This document shows, piece after piece, positions 16,364 to 25,139 of a stretch of 42,424 nt of DNA (within the stretch, counting starts at the first letter, position 1; every line of letters starts with the position of its first letter). The DNA is from Gemmataceae bacterium (lineage in GTDB: Bacteria > Planctomycetota > Planctomycetia > Gemmatales > Gemmataceae). The notes beneath the pieces were generated by a model, which was not told the origin of the DNA, did not search any database, and saw only the letters and a list, made by a program, of their open reading frames with translations. The position numbers and the translations under genes were made by a program. Where the stretch lies: NCBI GenBank assembly GCA_026419115.1, contig JAOAAA010000009.1, forward strand, positions 1 through 42,424, given 5' to 3'.

Positions 16364-17284
16364 ATGTTTTCCGGCTTGGCCACGATTTCTTTAGTTTTTT
16401 CACTGGCTGCTCCCGCACCGGCACCCCCGAAGAATTCCATTATCGGGATGTACGTTTGTCTGAAACAAAGCAATGTCACAACCTATGAAAAAACCAGCGA
16501 CGGGAGATTCGAGCCGGTTCGCTTTTTGGTTCGCTATCTCGATATGAAAGTTCTCGCGGTCGAGAAAGATTACGTTTGTTTGGCACACGATAATGCCGAA
16601 ATCTGGGTCGAACGCGAGAACATCCTCACCCCCAAAGAAGCCATCAAATACTTTACCGAAATCATCGAAAGGGAACCGACCAACGAGCGGGCCATTTCCT
16701 GTCGCTGCTGGGCTTATATGGCGGCGGGTGAGTTGAATAATGCCCTTCACGATGCCAACGAGGCGGTTCGACTCAATCCCGATTCCACCGCTTGGAAGAA
16801 CAATCGGGGGGAATGTTACAACAAACGGAAAGAGTACGACAAAGCCATCGACGAGTTCACCGAGATTTTGAAAACGGCCCCCAAATACTATTTTGCTCTG
16901 TTTAATCGAAGTGAATCGTACATCCGAACTAAGAAATTCGACTTGGCCTTGAAGGACCTTGAAGAAGTGTTGAAAGTCGAAGCCAACGTCCCGCATGTCC
17001 ATGCCAATTTGGCCCGCGTACTGGCCACGGCACCGGATGAAAAAATTCGCGATGGCAAACGGGCCTTGGAAGCTGCCACCATCGCTTGCAAAGCCACAAA
17101 ATACCGAGACGGCAAATGTCTAGAGGCCCTCGCTGCCGCTTATGCGGAATTAGGCCAATTTGACGAGGCGATTAAATATCAGACTAAAGTTCTCGATGAC
17201 GTCTTTTATGTCAAGGAAGAAGGCGACGGTCCCCGCCAACGCCTTGCCTTGTATCGTGAAAAAAAACCGTTTCACGATAAATAA
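16364..17284 (+). CDS. Secreted SH3-like/TPR repeat protein
   Basis: The 306-residue protein has a short hydrophobic signal-like N-terminus (MFSGLATISLVFSLAAPAPA), then an SH3-like segment (about 28-85, ending IWVERENILTP). Tetratricopeptide repeats follow from about 92 to 290: AIKYFTEIIEREPTNERAIS, ALHDANEAVRLNPDSTAWKN, AIDEFTEILKTAPKYYFALF and ALKDLEEVLKVEANVPHVHA are recognisable. These form a helical protein-binding scaffold with no catalytic residues. The combination is common in planctomycete exported proteins of unknown partner. ATG 16364 has a good SD (CGGAGG). A weak hairpin (ACCCTC 17374-17379 with GAGGGT 17397-17402) follows the gene but lacks a proper T-run. Confidence 0.85.
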   Translation: MFSGLATISLVFSLAAPAPAPPKNSIIGMYVCLKQSNVTTYEKTSDGRFEPVRFLVRYLDMKVLAVEKDYVCLAHDNAEIWVERENILTPKEAIKYFTEIIEREPTNERAISCRCWAYMAAGELNNALHDANEAVRLNPDSTAWKNNRGECYNKRKEYDKAIDEFTEILKTAPKYYFALFNRSESYIRTKKFDLALKDLEEVLKVEANVPHVHANLARVLATAPDEKIRDGKRALEAATIACKATKYRDGKCLEALAAAYAELGQFDEAIKYQTKVLDDVFYVKEEGDGPRQRLALYREKKPFHDK

Positions 17285-17523
17285 TCTCCCTTCTTCCTTC
17301 CCACTCGGGGTTCCTCTTCCCGTTAAAATATCGCTCATGTTTTGTGCACTCGGGTTTTCTCCCCAAGTTGAAGACCCTCTTCACTTAGCAGCCTCCGAGG
17401 GTGTTTGTTGGTTACAAATTTGTCAGTGAATCGTCACAAGGTTAAGAATTACTGTTCCCCTTTCCGTGGTCGAACAGCTAAGATAAAACTTTACTGATGA
17501 TCAACCTTAGGGGGTATTTTGGT

Positions 17524-19284
17524 ATGCGTCTGTTTGCCTTCTTAGCCGTTTTGGGACTGGGTTTAACTCTGTTATCTCTCAATCCCCCTGCTGCGGCACA
17601 AATTATCAAAGACAAAAAGGATGACTCCAAAACCACTCCAAAGGATAAAAAGAATCCTGAAGAAGAAAAATTCGATCAAACCAAGGAGGACCTAAAAACT
17701 CTTCAGGCGGCCGGTATTAAAGATGAGGTGGAAGCGATGTTAGCTTTCATCAAGAATTTGTCGGCCTCGGAAACGGATCGGGTCAAGATTATCGGGTTGA
17801 TTAAAAAACTCGGCGACGATGATTTCAAAACCCGCGAGGAGGCCTCGGAAGAACTAAGCAAAATGAGTGGGCCAGCTATTGGCCTGTTGAAACAAGCATT
17901 GAAAGATAGTGATCCGGAAGTGGTCTGGCGGGCAGACGCTGCCTTGAAAGCGATTGAGAAAGTCCCCACTCGGGCCATTCTTGGCGCTGCATTCCGTTTG
18001 TTGGGCACAAAAAAAGGTGATGAAATTGTCGAGGTCATGTTGAATTATCTCCCCTCTGCCGAGGATGAAGCTCTGGCCGACGATATTCGCGGCTCCCTTG
18101 CGAAACTCGCCTTGATTGATGGTAAACCTTCACCCACATTAGAAAAAGCTCTGGATTCTAAGAACGATTTGATCCGTGGGGCCGCCGCCGAAGCCTTTGC
18201 TTTCTCCAAAGATAAAGAGATCATTGCCAAAATGAAAAAGTTTGTCACTGCCGAGAAGGACCCAGAAAATCGTCTGCGAATCCAAGCAGCCTTGATTCTG
18301 AACACTCGGGATAAAGAACTTTTGGGCGATCTGATCAAAATCACTGCGGAAAATAGCGTCGATAAACTCTGGCGCGGGGAAGAATTGTTGTTCCGCATTG
18401 CAGGGGAGAAAGCACCCAGTGTTGGCTTCGGCAACGACAAAGCCTCGAAGGATAAAGCTGTCGAAGAATGGCAAAAATGGCTCAAAGAGAATGCTGATAA
18501 AATTGACCTCGCGAAACTGGATTCTAACGATCAGGAATATGGGTTGATTCTCGTTTTGGAGTATAGCAATCGTGGTCGTGGCGGACGGATCGTGGCCTTG
18601 GGGCCTGATGGCAAAGAACGCTGGAAAGTCGAGAATGTTCAATTTCCGACCGATGCCCATATTCTCCCCGGCCAACGCATTCTCGTCGCTGAACAAAACA
18701 CCAGTCGCATTGTGGAACGAGACATTAACGGCAACACTACTCATTGGACTGTGACTATCCCCCAACCGGTGGCTTGTGGAAAACTTCCGAATGGGAATGT
18801 TTGGGCCGTCGGTCGGCAGGGAATCAAAGAGTTCAATCGAGAAAAGAAAGAGGTCTTCTCCTACAACCGAAATTTCGGGGACATCTGTGCGGGGGTTCGC
18901 CTGAAAAACGGGGAGTATGTTCTTCTCAATAATAACGGGGTTGTCATAAAAATTTCTCGGGAAGGAAAGGAACTCAAAAACTTCCAAGCCGTCAACGACG
19001 GGGTCAATTATTACGGGGCATTGGATGTTCTACCAAACGGGAAAGTTCTCATCGGCGGCGGGACCAGTATACGCGAATTCGATCTCGAAACGGGTAAGCC
19101 GGAAAAGTTTCAGGCTAACTTTGGATATACTTCTTCTGTTCAACGGCTCCGCAACGGGAATACTCTCATTGGCGATCAGAATAATCGGCGTGTGATTGAA
19201 TGCGATCGAGATGGGAAGGCCACCAAGTTTAGCTACACCGGAACCGACGTGAATTATCAAACCTATCGGGCCTTCAAGCGATAA
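17524..19284 (+). CDS. Exported HEAT-repeat plus beta-propeller protein
   Basis: The 586-residue product has a signal peptide (MRLFAFLAVLGLGLTLLSL, then cleavage near AAAQ) and a Lys/Asp/Glu-rich linker. HEAT repeats follow (about 85-330, e.g. DDDFKTREEASEELSKM and DSDPEVVWRADAALKAIEK), then a PQQ-like beta-propeller (about 345-586) of blades patterned as GGRIVALGPDGKERWKV, ITHW-type and NGNTLIGDQNNRRVIECD. There is no CxxCH heme motif, which separates it from the PVC heme proteins in this window. It is probably a protein-interaction or ligand-binding scaffold in the cell envelope. I prefer ATG 17524 with AGGGGG about 9 bases upstream; ATG 17497 would place extra polar residues before the signal peptide. 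It converges on nagA with only 10 bases between. Confidence 0.88.
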   Translation: MRLFAFLAVLGLGLTLLSLNPPAAAQIIKDKKDDSKTTPKDKKNPEEEKFDQTKEDLKTLQAAGIKDEVEAMLAFIKNLSASETDRVKIIGLIKKLGDDDFKTREEASEELSKMSGPAIGLLKQALKDSDPEVVWRADAALKAIEKVPTRAILGAAFRLLGTKKGDEIVEVMLNYLPSAEDEALADDIRGSLAKLALIDGKPSPTLEKALDSKNDLIRGAAAEAFAFSKDKEIIAKMKKFVTAEKDPENRLRIQAALILNTRDKELLGDLIKITAENSVDKLWRGEELLFRIAGEKAPSVGFGNDKASKDKAVEEWQKWLKENADKIDLAKLDSNDQEYGLILVLEYSNRGRGGRIVALGPDGKERWKVENVQFPTDAHILPGQRILVAEQNTSRIVERDINGNTTHWTVTIPQPVACGKLPNGNVWAVGRQGIKEFNREKKEVFSYNRNFGDICAGVRLKNGEYVLLNNNGVVIKISREGKELKNFQAVNDGVNYYGALDVLPNGKVLIGGGTSIREFDLETGKPEKFQANFGYTSSVQRLRNGNTLIGDQNNRRVIECDRDGKATKFSYTGTDVNYQTYRAFKR

Positions 19285-19294
19285 GTTTGAGAAT

Positions 19295-20488
19295 CTAAAA
19301 AGGCCGTGCGATTTCCCGACCGTTGATGAAGACCCGTTTTAGATTGAAGTCGCGATCGAAGACAAGCAGATCGGCTTTCTTCCCCACCTCAATACTCCCG
19401 ATCAAGGATTCTAGCCCGAGAATCCGTGCGGGGGTGAGTGAAAAGACCTGAGCGGCATCCACTAAAGAAGCTCGGGTGGCATTGAGAAACACACGGAAAG
19501 CATAATCCAATCCCACAACCCCCGAGGCCAAACCGGTGCGATCCACTGTTAAACCTTGATAGCCTTCCTTACGGATTTGTTGACCGCTTGTTGGGTGACC
19601 AAACATATAGAGGCCATCGGGCATATCCATAGCCCGACTGGTATCACTGACCACCGCCAAGCGTTGGGGACCTTTCACTTTATAGGCCAGTCGAATCAGG
19701 TCTGGTGCGAGATGAACGCCATCACAAATAATTTCGGTGGTGAGTTCATCAAAATAAAGAGTGGCCTCCATCACACCGCCCCGCATCGGATAGGGTTGTT
19801 GCAATTTCATGCGTGCCCGATCGGACATGGCACAAAAAAGATGATCGACATGGCGGACGCCCCAACCAATTGCGGTTTCCACTTGTGCGAAGGAAGCGTG
19901 CGAATGCCCGACGTTGAGGCGGATGCCTGCCCGTTGGCAAGCCTGAGCGAACTCTTGGGCGCCCGGAAGCTCTGGGGCTACAGTCGCAGTCCGAATCGCA
20001 TCGGCATAAGCTAAATAGGCCTTGTAGTCATCGTGACTGGGAGGACGCAAAGAATCGGCAGGATGACACCCCCGAGCCTCAGGTGCAAAATAAGGGCCAT
20101 AAAGGTGTGCCCCTAAAACACGGGCACCATTATGCGAATGATTTAAAAATTTTTTGGTCAGCTCTAAAAATTTTAGGATTTGATTGGCTGGCGCAACAGT
20201 ACTGGTGGGTGTCAAACTGGTTGTACCATGATAAGAATGAGCTTGTAAAACTGTTGAGAAAGACTCCTCGGTTCCATCCATAAAATCTGCCCCAAGTCCG
20301 CCGTGGACATGGAGGTCAACAAAACCAGGAAGTAAATATCCCTCCTCGAGGTCTATCAAAGTGATACCGGGACTGGAACCCGTAGAAGGCCCAACCTCAA
20401 CAATGCGGTCATCCAACGTGAGAACTTCACCATCGGGTAAGATTCTGTCACGAATTATGACGCTGCCGTTGCAAAATCGGTTCATCAT
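19295..20488 (-). CDS. nagA: N-acetylglucosamine-6-phosphate deacetylase-like amidohydrolase
   Basis: The 397-residue protein matches NagA, which deacetylates GlcNAc-6-phosphate to glucosamine-6-phosphate in amino-sugar catabolism and cell-wall recycling. Visible residues are: HVH (60-62) of the barrel entry, GHSHAS with His195, HVDHLF with His216, CDGVHL with His259 and the catalytic Asp282 in VVSDTS. The C-terminal amidohydrolase block KKADLLVFDRD is intact. The anomaly is at GAHLYGPYF: the Glu of the canonical HLEGP, a metal ligand in E. coli NagA, is Tyr130. It may therefore be a variant or a neofunctionalised paralogue. No nagB or transporter is next to it. The start is one of two consecutive ATGs; no strong SD is visible. 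Confidence 0.85.
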   Translation of the reverse strand: MMNRFCNGSVIIRDRILPDGEVLTLDDRIVEVGPSTGSSPGITLIDLEEGYLLPGFVDLHVHGGLGADFMDGTEESFSTVLQAHSYHGTTSLTPTSTVAPANQILKFLELTKKFLNHSHNGARVLGAHLYGPYFAPEARGCHPADSLRPPSHDDYKAYLAYADAIRTATVAPELPGAQEFAQACQRAGIRLNVGHSHASFAQVETAIGWGVRHVDHLFCAMSDRARMKLQQPYPMRGGVMEATLYFDELTTEIICDGVHLAPDLIRLAYKVKGPQRLAVVSDTSRAMDMPDGLYMFGHPTSGQQIRKEGYQGLTVDRTGLASGVVGLDYAFRVFLNATRASLVDAAQVFSLTPARILGLESLIGSIEVGKKADLLVFDRDFNLKRVFINGREIARPF

Positions 20489-20646
20489 AAGATAAAATCT
20501 TCGATAAGGGGTATAAGTTGATGATTAACAGAAACTATTTTCCATTGGTTTACTCTAACAGAGTGATAATTTCTATGGATTTAGTAAATTTTGATCGTAA
20601 CCAATCCCCAGTAAGGTTCATGGGCTTTATACATAAGGGATAGACT

Positions 20647-21597
20647 GTGCAACCGAAACCCCGAACCTTTAATCCGAACCTTTCAACGGCTTCGTTTAGT
20701 GCTATGGAAAAACTGGTCGATACTGTCATCACTCGAGCGGATTTGAACCAGAATCCTAGCCAACGATCGTCGTGTTTGGTGATGATCTACCCCGTGGGTC
20801 AATGGATGGGTACAAAATTCAATCTGTCCGATCAACCCATGATCATTGGCCGAGGCGATGAATGCGATATTCGCATCTCCGATACGTCGGTTTCACGTCG
20901 ACATGCGCGGCTCGAAAAAATCAAGGGCGAGTACTACGTTCTGGATATGCAAAGCACAAACGGAACGTATGTGAATGATAAATCTTCCCAAACCGGTGAG
21001 CCTTTGCTTTTGAAGGATGGGGATTACCTTCGGATTGGGAATTGTATTTTTCGCTATCTAACGGGGGGAAATGTTGAGGCCGACTATCATGAGGAAATTT
21101 ATCGGCTTACCATTATCGATGCCCTCACTCAGATTCATAATGTGCGATACTTCAACGAATTTCTTGATCGAGAAGTTCTCCGTACCTCAAGACACAAACG
21201 CCCCTTGTCGCTGATTTTGTTCGATATCGATCGCTTTAAGTCGGTGAACGATCAACTCGGGCATCTTGGTGGCGATTTTACCCTCCGTGAGATGGCCGGC
21301 CTGATCCGCAAAATTGTTCGCCGCGAAGATTTATTTGCCCGTTACGGCGGCGAAGAGTTTGCCCTCGTTTTGGTGGAAACTCCGCTGAAACAAGCGGTCG
21401 AAGTCGCGGAACGCATCCTCAACCTCGTGCGAAACCACACCTTCCGCTTTGAGGAGCAAGCGTTCCGGCTGACCATTAGCATTGGTGTGGCAGAATGCCC
21501 CCTCGATGGAACGGCTACCCCGCGAGACCTAATCCGTCGGGCCGATGAAAAGTTGCTCGATGCCAAACGACTGGGTCGTAATCGGATTGAGTATTAA
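20647..21597 (+). CDS. FHA-GGDEF diguanylate cyclase
   Basis: This 316-residue cytoplasmic protein joins an FHA domain (about 48-135: MIIGRGDECDIRI, SDTSVSRRHARLEK, MQSTNGTYVND) to a GGDEF domain (about 150-316). The active-site loop is RYGGEEFALVL, fully canonical for converting two GTP to cyclic di-GMP. The inhibitory I-site RRED lies five residues ahead of it, so product feedback is expected. The metal/substrate residues in LILFDIDRFKSVND are present. The FHA domain suggests control by threonine phosphorylation, a direct link between Ser/Thr kinases and c-di-GMP. The GTG start at 20647 is supported by AAGGGA about 6 bases upstream; ATG 20704 has no SD. A terminator lies at 21777-21830. Confidence 0.95.
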   Translation: MQPKPRTFNPNLSTASFSAMEKLVDTVITRADLNQNPSQRSSCLVMIYPVGQWMGTKFNLSDQPMIIGRGDECDIRISDTSVSRRHARLEKIKGEYYVLDMQSTNGTYVNDKSSQTGEPLLLKDGDYLRIGNCIFRYLTGGNVEADYHEEIYRLTIIDALTQIHNVRYFNEFLDREVLRTSRHKRPLSLILFDIDRFKSVNDQLGHLGGDFTLREMAGLIRKIVRREDLFARYGGEEFALVLVETPLKQAVEVAERILNLVRNHTFRFEEQAFRLTISIGVAECPLDGTATPRDLIRRADEKLLDAKRLGRNRIEY

Positions 21598-21776
21598 TCC
21601 CACCCGTTTTCCCTCTGAATCGTGTTCTGCTCCCTCTTCTCTCTTACAGGCATAGCCTGCTCATTGAGTTTCAATACTACCCACTGAATCTTGTTCTGAA
21701 AGAAAAGGCACTGCTTCCTAGATTCCTTGAGGTGATGGGGGAAGTACTCGCAATGAGGAGTTACCCCCCATTAACG

Positions 21777-21830
21777 AACGAAGCTCCCTAAGGCTAACCT
21801 CAAGGAGCTTCGTTATTGTTTTTGGTTTTT
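21777..21830 (+). terminator. Rho-independent terminator
   Basis: Perfect 11-bp arms AACGAAGCTCC (21777-21787) and GGAGCTTCGTT (21804-21814) with a 16-nt loop are followed on the plus strand by a T-rich tract (ATTGTTTTTGGTTTTTATTT). It would end transcription from the diguanylate cyclase gene, 180 bases upstream. The minus-strand side lacks T-runs, so it is one-directional. Confidence 0.8.
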
Positions 21831-21868
21831 ATTTATTATTGTTGGGTGAGGTGCCACAGGAAGAATGG

Positions 21869-22297
21869 TTACATTCCCAAATCTTTCTTCAGGTCGGCGT
21901 ACCAGTTGCTAAACCAGCCCGTTTTCACTTTGTTCAGGCCAGTGTCTTCCATCACGGTCACGATCATTTTCTTAATTTCTCGATCGTTTTTCTTGCCTTG
22001 GGCTTCCCGTTTCACATTTTGGAAGATCAGCTCGAACTCTTTTTGGTCAACTTTGCCATCGTTGCCCGCTGCGGTTTCGACCTGCAGTTTAATCGATTTC
22101 AAGAGTTTGCTTTCGAGAACATAGCCTTGATGTTCGCAGACTTGTTCAAGGGCGGCTCGGGCAGAATCAAGGCTGATTCCTTGGGCCAAGGCAATCTGGA
22201 GGATCTCTCGCTCTTCGCCTTTATCGACGTACTTATCGTCGTAGGCTCGTAGTTTGATCTCGTCCACAAAGCGTTTCTTGACATCTTCAATTGACAT
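21869..22297 (-). CDS. Small TerB-like conserved protein
   Basis: I do not recognise a named family with certainty. The 142-residue, highly charged, probably all-helical cytoplasmic protein has two similar halves: AYDDKYVDKGEEREILQIA (18-36) and AGNDGKVDQKEFELIFQNV (77-95). Each has a short acidic loop followed by a Glu-containing helix, the pattern seen in TerB/DjlA-type domains (aDGkvd..E..i). The second half also resembles a degenerate EF-hand loop, but it lacks the acidic residues at positions 1 and 3. There is one Trp-containing C-terminal segment (TGWFSNWYADLKKDL). ATG 22297 is preceded by CGGAGT at about 7 bases. It is divergent from the DPP IV gene. Function unknown; the TerB resemblance is tentative. 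Confidence 0.7.
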   Translation of the reverse strand: MSIEDVKKRFVDEIKLRAYDDKYVDKGEEREILQIALAQGISLDSARAALEQVCEHQGYVLESKLLKSIKLQVETAAGNDGKVDQKEFELIFQNVKREAQGKKNDREIKKMIVTVMEDTGLNKVKTGWFSNWYADLKKDLGM

Positions 22298-22453
22298 AAC
22301 CGTTACTCCGGTGTGGGGTGAAATTTTACCGATCTAAGACGGTATTCGGCATTTCGGGCGACATATTTACGATCCTTCATCCCGAAAAGCAAAATTTTCT
22401 ATAAATGTATCATAATCAACCGAAACGAAAATCTCAATTCCCTTTTTTAAAAT

Positions 22454-24724
22454 ATGAAAATGCGGGCTTTTACCTTCACCCTTCTTTATTGTTTGTACCT
22501 GTTCGGTGTGTCCCTCGGTCAGGAGAATCCCCCTGTGCAATCGGCTATACCGTTAGACTCGGCCTTTCTCAAAACTTATGGGGAAACTCGTGGTTTTCTC
22601 TTGGGTCGGCCTGTTTCTGCCCGAATCACCCCCGATGGGAAACACGTTTTATTCCTTCGTTCCGGTGCCAAATCCCCAAAACGAGCTTTGTATCAATTCG
22701 ATCTTGAATCGGGGCAAACCAAGGAACTTCTCACTGCGGAACAGGTTCTCAAAGATACTGAAGAAAAGCTCACCCCTGAAGAAAAGGCCCGCCGTGAAAG
22801 AATGCGTTTATCGGCAGGGGGATTTGCCGAATATCAACTCTCGCCCGATGGAAAAAAAATTCTGCTTCCCTTATCGGGCAAGCTATTTTTGTACGATCGC
22901 GAAAGTGGGAAGACGCAAGAACTTTCGACCGGTAAGGGGACCCTGATCGATCCGAAATTTGCTCCCAAAGGTCACAAAATCGCCTACGTTCTGAATTACG
23001 ACCTTTATGTTTACGATCTCGAAACGAACAAAGAAACTCCCGTGACCCAAGGGGGCACTTTAGTGAAAACCAACGGTCTTGCCGAATTTGTGGCTCAAGA
23101 AGAGATGGGCCGTTTTTCCGGTTATTGGTGGTCGCCCGATGCTCAATTTTTGGCCTACGCTCAGGCAGATCATCACGGCGTCGAGCAATGGTTCGTTGCC
23201 GATTCCACCTACCCCGAACGTTCTCCCTTTCCTCAGTACTATCCGCGACCGGGTAAAAAAAATGTGCAGGTCCAGCTCGGAATCGTCTCGGTCACCGGAG
23301 GAGAAACGAAATGGGTTGAATGGGATCGGAACGAATATGAATATCTGACTGCGGTTCGTTGGGATAAGAACGGGCCGCTCACGATCGTTTTGCAAGCTCG
23401 GAACCATCAAAAGCACACGCTTTATCTGATCGATCCGCAAACGGCTCGGCGAACCCCTCTTTTGAAAGAGACCTGCCCACCGAATGCTTTTCTGGAAGTC
23501 GCTCAAGATACCCCAATTTGGTTTTCGGATCGGCAATCCTTCTTTTGGAAACAGCGAACCCCCGAGGGAATTTTTCTGACCGTGGCCCAAGTCACTCCAG
23601 AAGGTGCCAAAATCTCGGCCACGTTCAAAGAACTCTTTGTTAAGGAGATTTTGGCCTCGGAACCTCAAAGCGGTCAAATTGTGATTTCCGGAACGTCAAC
23701 AAAGGAGATCGATACCACACGCAACCTCATTGCCCAGTTGAAATACGATGCCGCTACCGGTTTCCGAATCGAAAAAATCTGGGGAGAAGAAACGGCCGGT
23801 CAATATAGTGCTTCGGTTTCGATCCCACATGATACGATTGTTTTGAATACCACCACGCCGACTCTTCTGCCGACGAATACGGTTTTCAAAAAGGGGCAAA
23901 AAATCGCCGACTTACCCAGTGTGGCAGAAGAACCTCATTTCCATCCGAATGTATCGTTCCTCACTCTTGAGATCGAAAAGCAAAAATTCTTTGCTTCGGT
24001 TGTTCGCCCCCGTACCTTTGATGCGAAGAAAAAATACCCTGCGATTGTCGATGTGTATGGGGGGCCTCATCATCTGCATGTGGTGAAAGCAAAGAGGAAC
24101 TGGCTCATTCCGCAATGGTTGGCCGACCAAGGCTTTATTGTGGTTGCCATCGAAAATCGAGGAACGCCCGGTCGCGACAGTCTTTGGGAATGGGCGATCT
24201 ACCAAAAATTTGCCGACGTGACCTTGGATGATCAGGTTGCCGGTCTGAAGGCTTTGGGAGAAAAATTTCCGGAACTGGACCTGTCACGAGTGGGGATCAC
24301 GGGTTGGTCATTCGGCGGCTACATGAGTGCCTTGGCGGTACTCAAACGGCCCGATGTTTTCCATGCTGCGGTGGCCGGTGCCCCTGTGACCGATTGGGAA
24401 GATTACGATACTCATTACACCGAACGCTACATGGGGCTGTTGCCCGAAAGTAAAAAAGCCTACGAAAAAGCCTCGTTGTTACCGCTGGCCAAAGATTTGC
24501 GTCGCCCGCTCCTTTTGGTTCATGGCACGGCTGATGATAATGTTTATTTCCGGCACACTCTTCGACTGGCCGATGCTCTGTTCCGCTCGGGGCGTGACTT
24601 CGACATGCTTCCTCTTGCGGGTTTAACCCATATGGTGCCGGACCCTGTGGTAACCGAAAAACTGTGGACCAAAATTCATCGGTACTTCGATAAAAACTTG
24701 GTAGCAGTTCCACCCTCTAAGTAG
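22454..24724 (+). CDS. Secreted dipeptidyl-peptidase IV-type serine peptidase (S9B)
   Basis: The 756-residue protein has a signal peptide (about 1-22), an eight-bladed-type beta-propeller (about 50-500) and a C-terminal alpha/beta-hydrolase domain. The catalytic triad is visible: Ser619 in GWSFGGYM, Asp694 in HGTADDNV and His726 in GLTHMV. The double-Glu motif that anchors the substrate amino terminus in DPP IV is present at Glu216-Glu217 (FVAQEEMGR), so dipeptides with Pro or Ala at position 2 are the expected products, released outside the cytoplasm. Phe replaces the more usual Tyr in GWSYGGY. It is full length. It stands alone, suggesting a role in peptide scavenging. Neither ATG 22454 nor ATG 22460 has a clear SD. 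Confidence 0.93.
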   Translation: MKMRAFTFTLLYCLYLFGVSLGQENPPVQSAIPLDSAFLKTYGETRGFLLGRPVSARITPDGKHVLFLRSGAKSPKRALYQFDLESGQTKELLTAEQVLKDTEEKLTPEEKARRERMRLSAGGFAEYQLSPDGKKILLPLSGKLFLYDRESGKTQELSTGKGTLIDPKFAPKGHKIAYVLNYDLYVYDLETNKETPVTQGGTLVKTNGLAEFVAQEEMGRFSGYWWSPDAQFLAYAQADHHGVEQWFVADSTYPERSPFPQYYPRPGKKNVQVQLGIVSVTGGETKWVEWDRNEYEYLTAVRWDKNGPLTIVLQARNHQKHTLYLIDPQTARRTPLLKETCPPNAFLEVAQDTPIWFSDRQSFFWKQRTPEGIFLTVAQVTPEGAKISATFKELFVKEILASEPQSGQIVISGTSTKEIDTTRNLIAQLKYDAATGFRIEKIWGEETAGQYSASVSIPHDTIVLNTTTPTLLPTNTVFKKGQKIADLPSVAEEPHFHPNVSFLTLEIEKQKFFASVVRPRTFDAKKKYPAIVDVYGGPHHLHVVKAKRNWLIPQWLADQGFIVVAIENRGTPGRDSLWEWAIYQKFADVTLDDQVAGLKALGEKFPELDLSRVGITGWSFGGYMSALAVLKRPDVFHAAVAGAPVTDWEDYDTHYTERYMGLLPESKKAYEKASLLPLAKDLRRPLLLVHGTADDNVYFRHTLRLADALFRSGRDFDMLPLAGLTHMVPDPVVTEKLWTKIHRYFDKNLVAVPPSK

Positions 24725-24798
24725 GTGAGATGGTTACATCGTCCCCCCACGAATCAAATCGATTCCTGCTCGTTCAACCCGCCCGCCCAGTCAGTGGG

Positions 24799-24975
24799 GG
24801 GATCAGGTCGGTATCGTTAGAAGGATGTTCATGCCACTGCCTAGCAAACTGCCATCTCCAAGTAATAGGAAGTAATTGGGGGGTGGGATCAGGTCGGTAT
24901 CGATAGGGGGGCATTCGGCCCTACAACACTTTCGAGGAATGGTTAGTATCGATAGGGGGCATTCAGCCCTACAAC
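24799..24975. repeat. Interleaved direct repeats in a 415-base spacer
   Basis: The spacer 24725-25139 has no gene but two repeated segments. GGGATCAGGTCGGTATCG-type sequence occurs at 24799-24816 and 24885-24902. A second unit, GTATCGATAGGGGG followed by CATTC(G/A)GCCCTACAAC, occurs at 24897-24927 and 24946-24975, with one base indel and one substitution. The two repeats overlap at GTATCG. Within the second unit AGGGGGC/GCCCT can form a short hairpin. This could be a remnant of a dispersed intergenic repeat. Confidence 0.8.
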
Positions 24976-25139
24976 CCGTTTAGCCGTTTGTTATCGGTAA
25001 GTTTAGCGGAACTGAAGAAAAAGAATCTTGGGGAAGGGGTCCCGAATCTAATTCATGAATTTGTAATATTTTGTCCTAACCAACGAATAAACTATTAGTA
25101 ATACGTTGTGTACCTTCGCCCAAAGGGAGCTTCAAAAAT

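Noticed and set aside
17524-19284. A third heme protein
   Set aside because: The architecture is similar but there is no CxxCH motif anywhere in the protein.
21869-22297. A calcium-binding EF-hand protein
   Set aside because: The loop AAGNDGKVDQKE has Gly and Glu in place but lacks acidic residues at positions 1 and 3.
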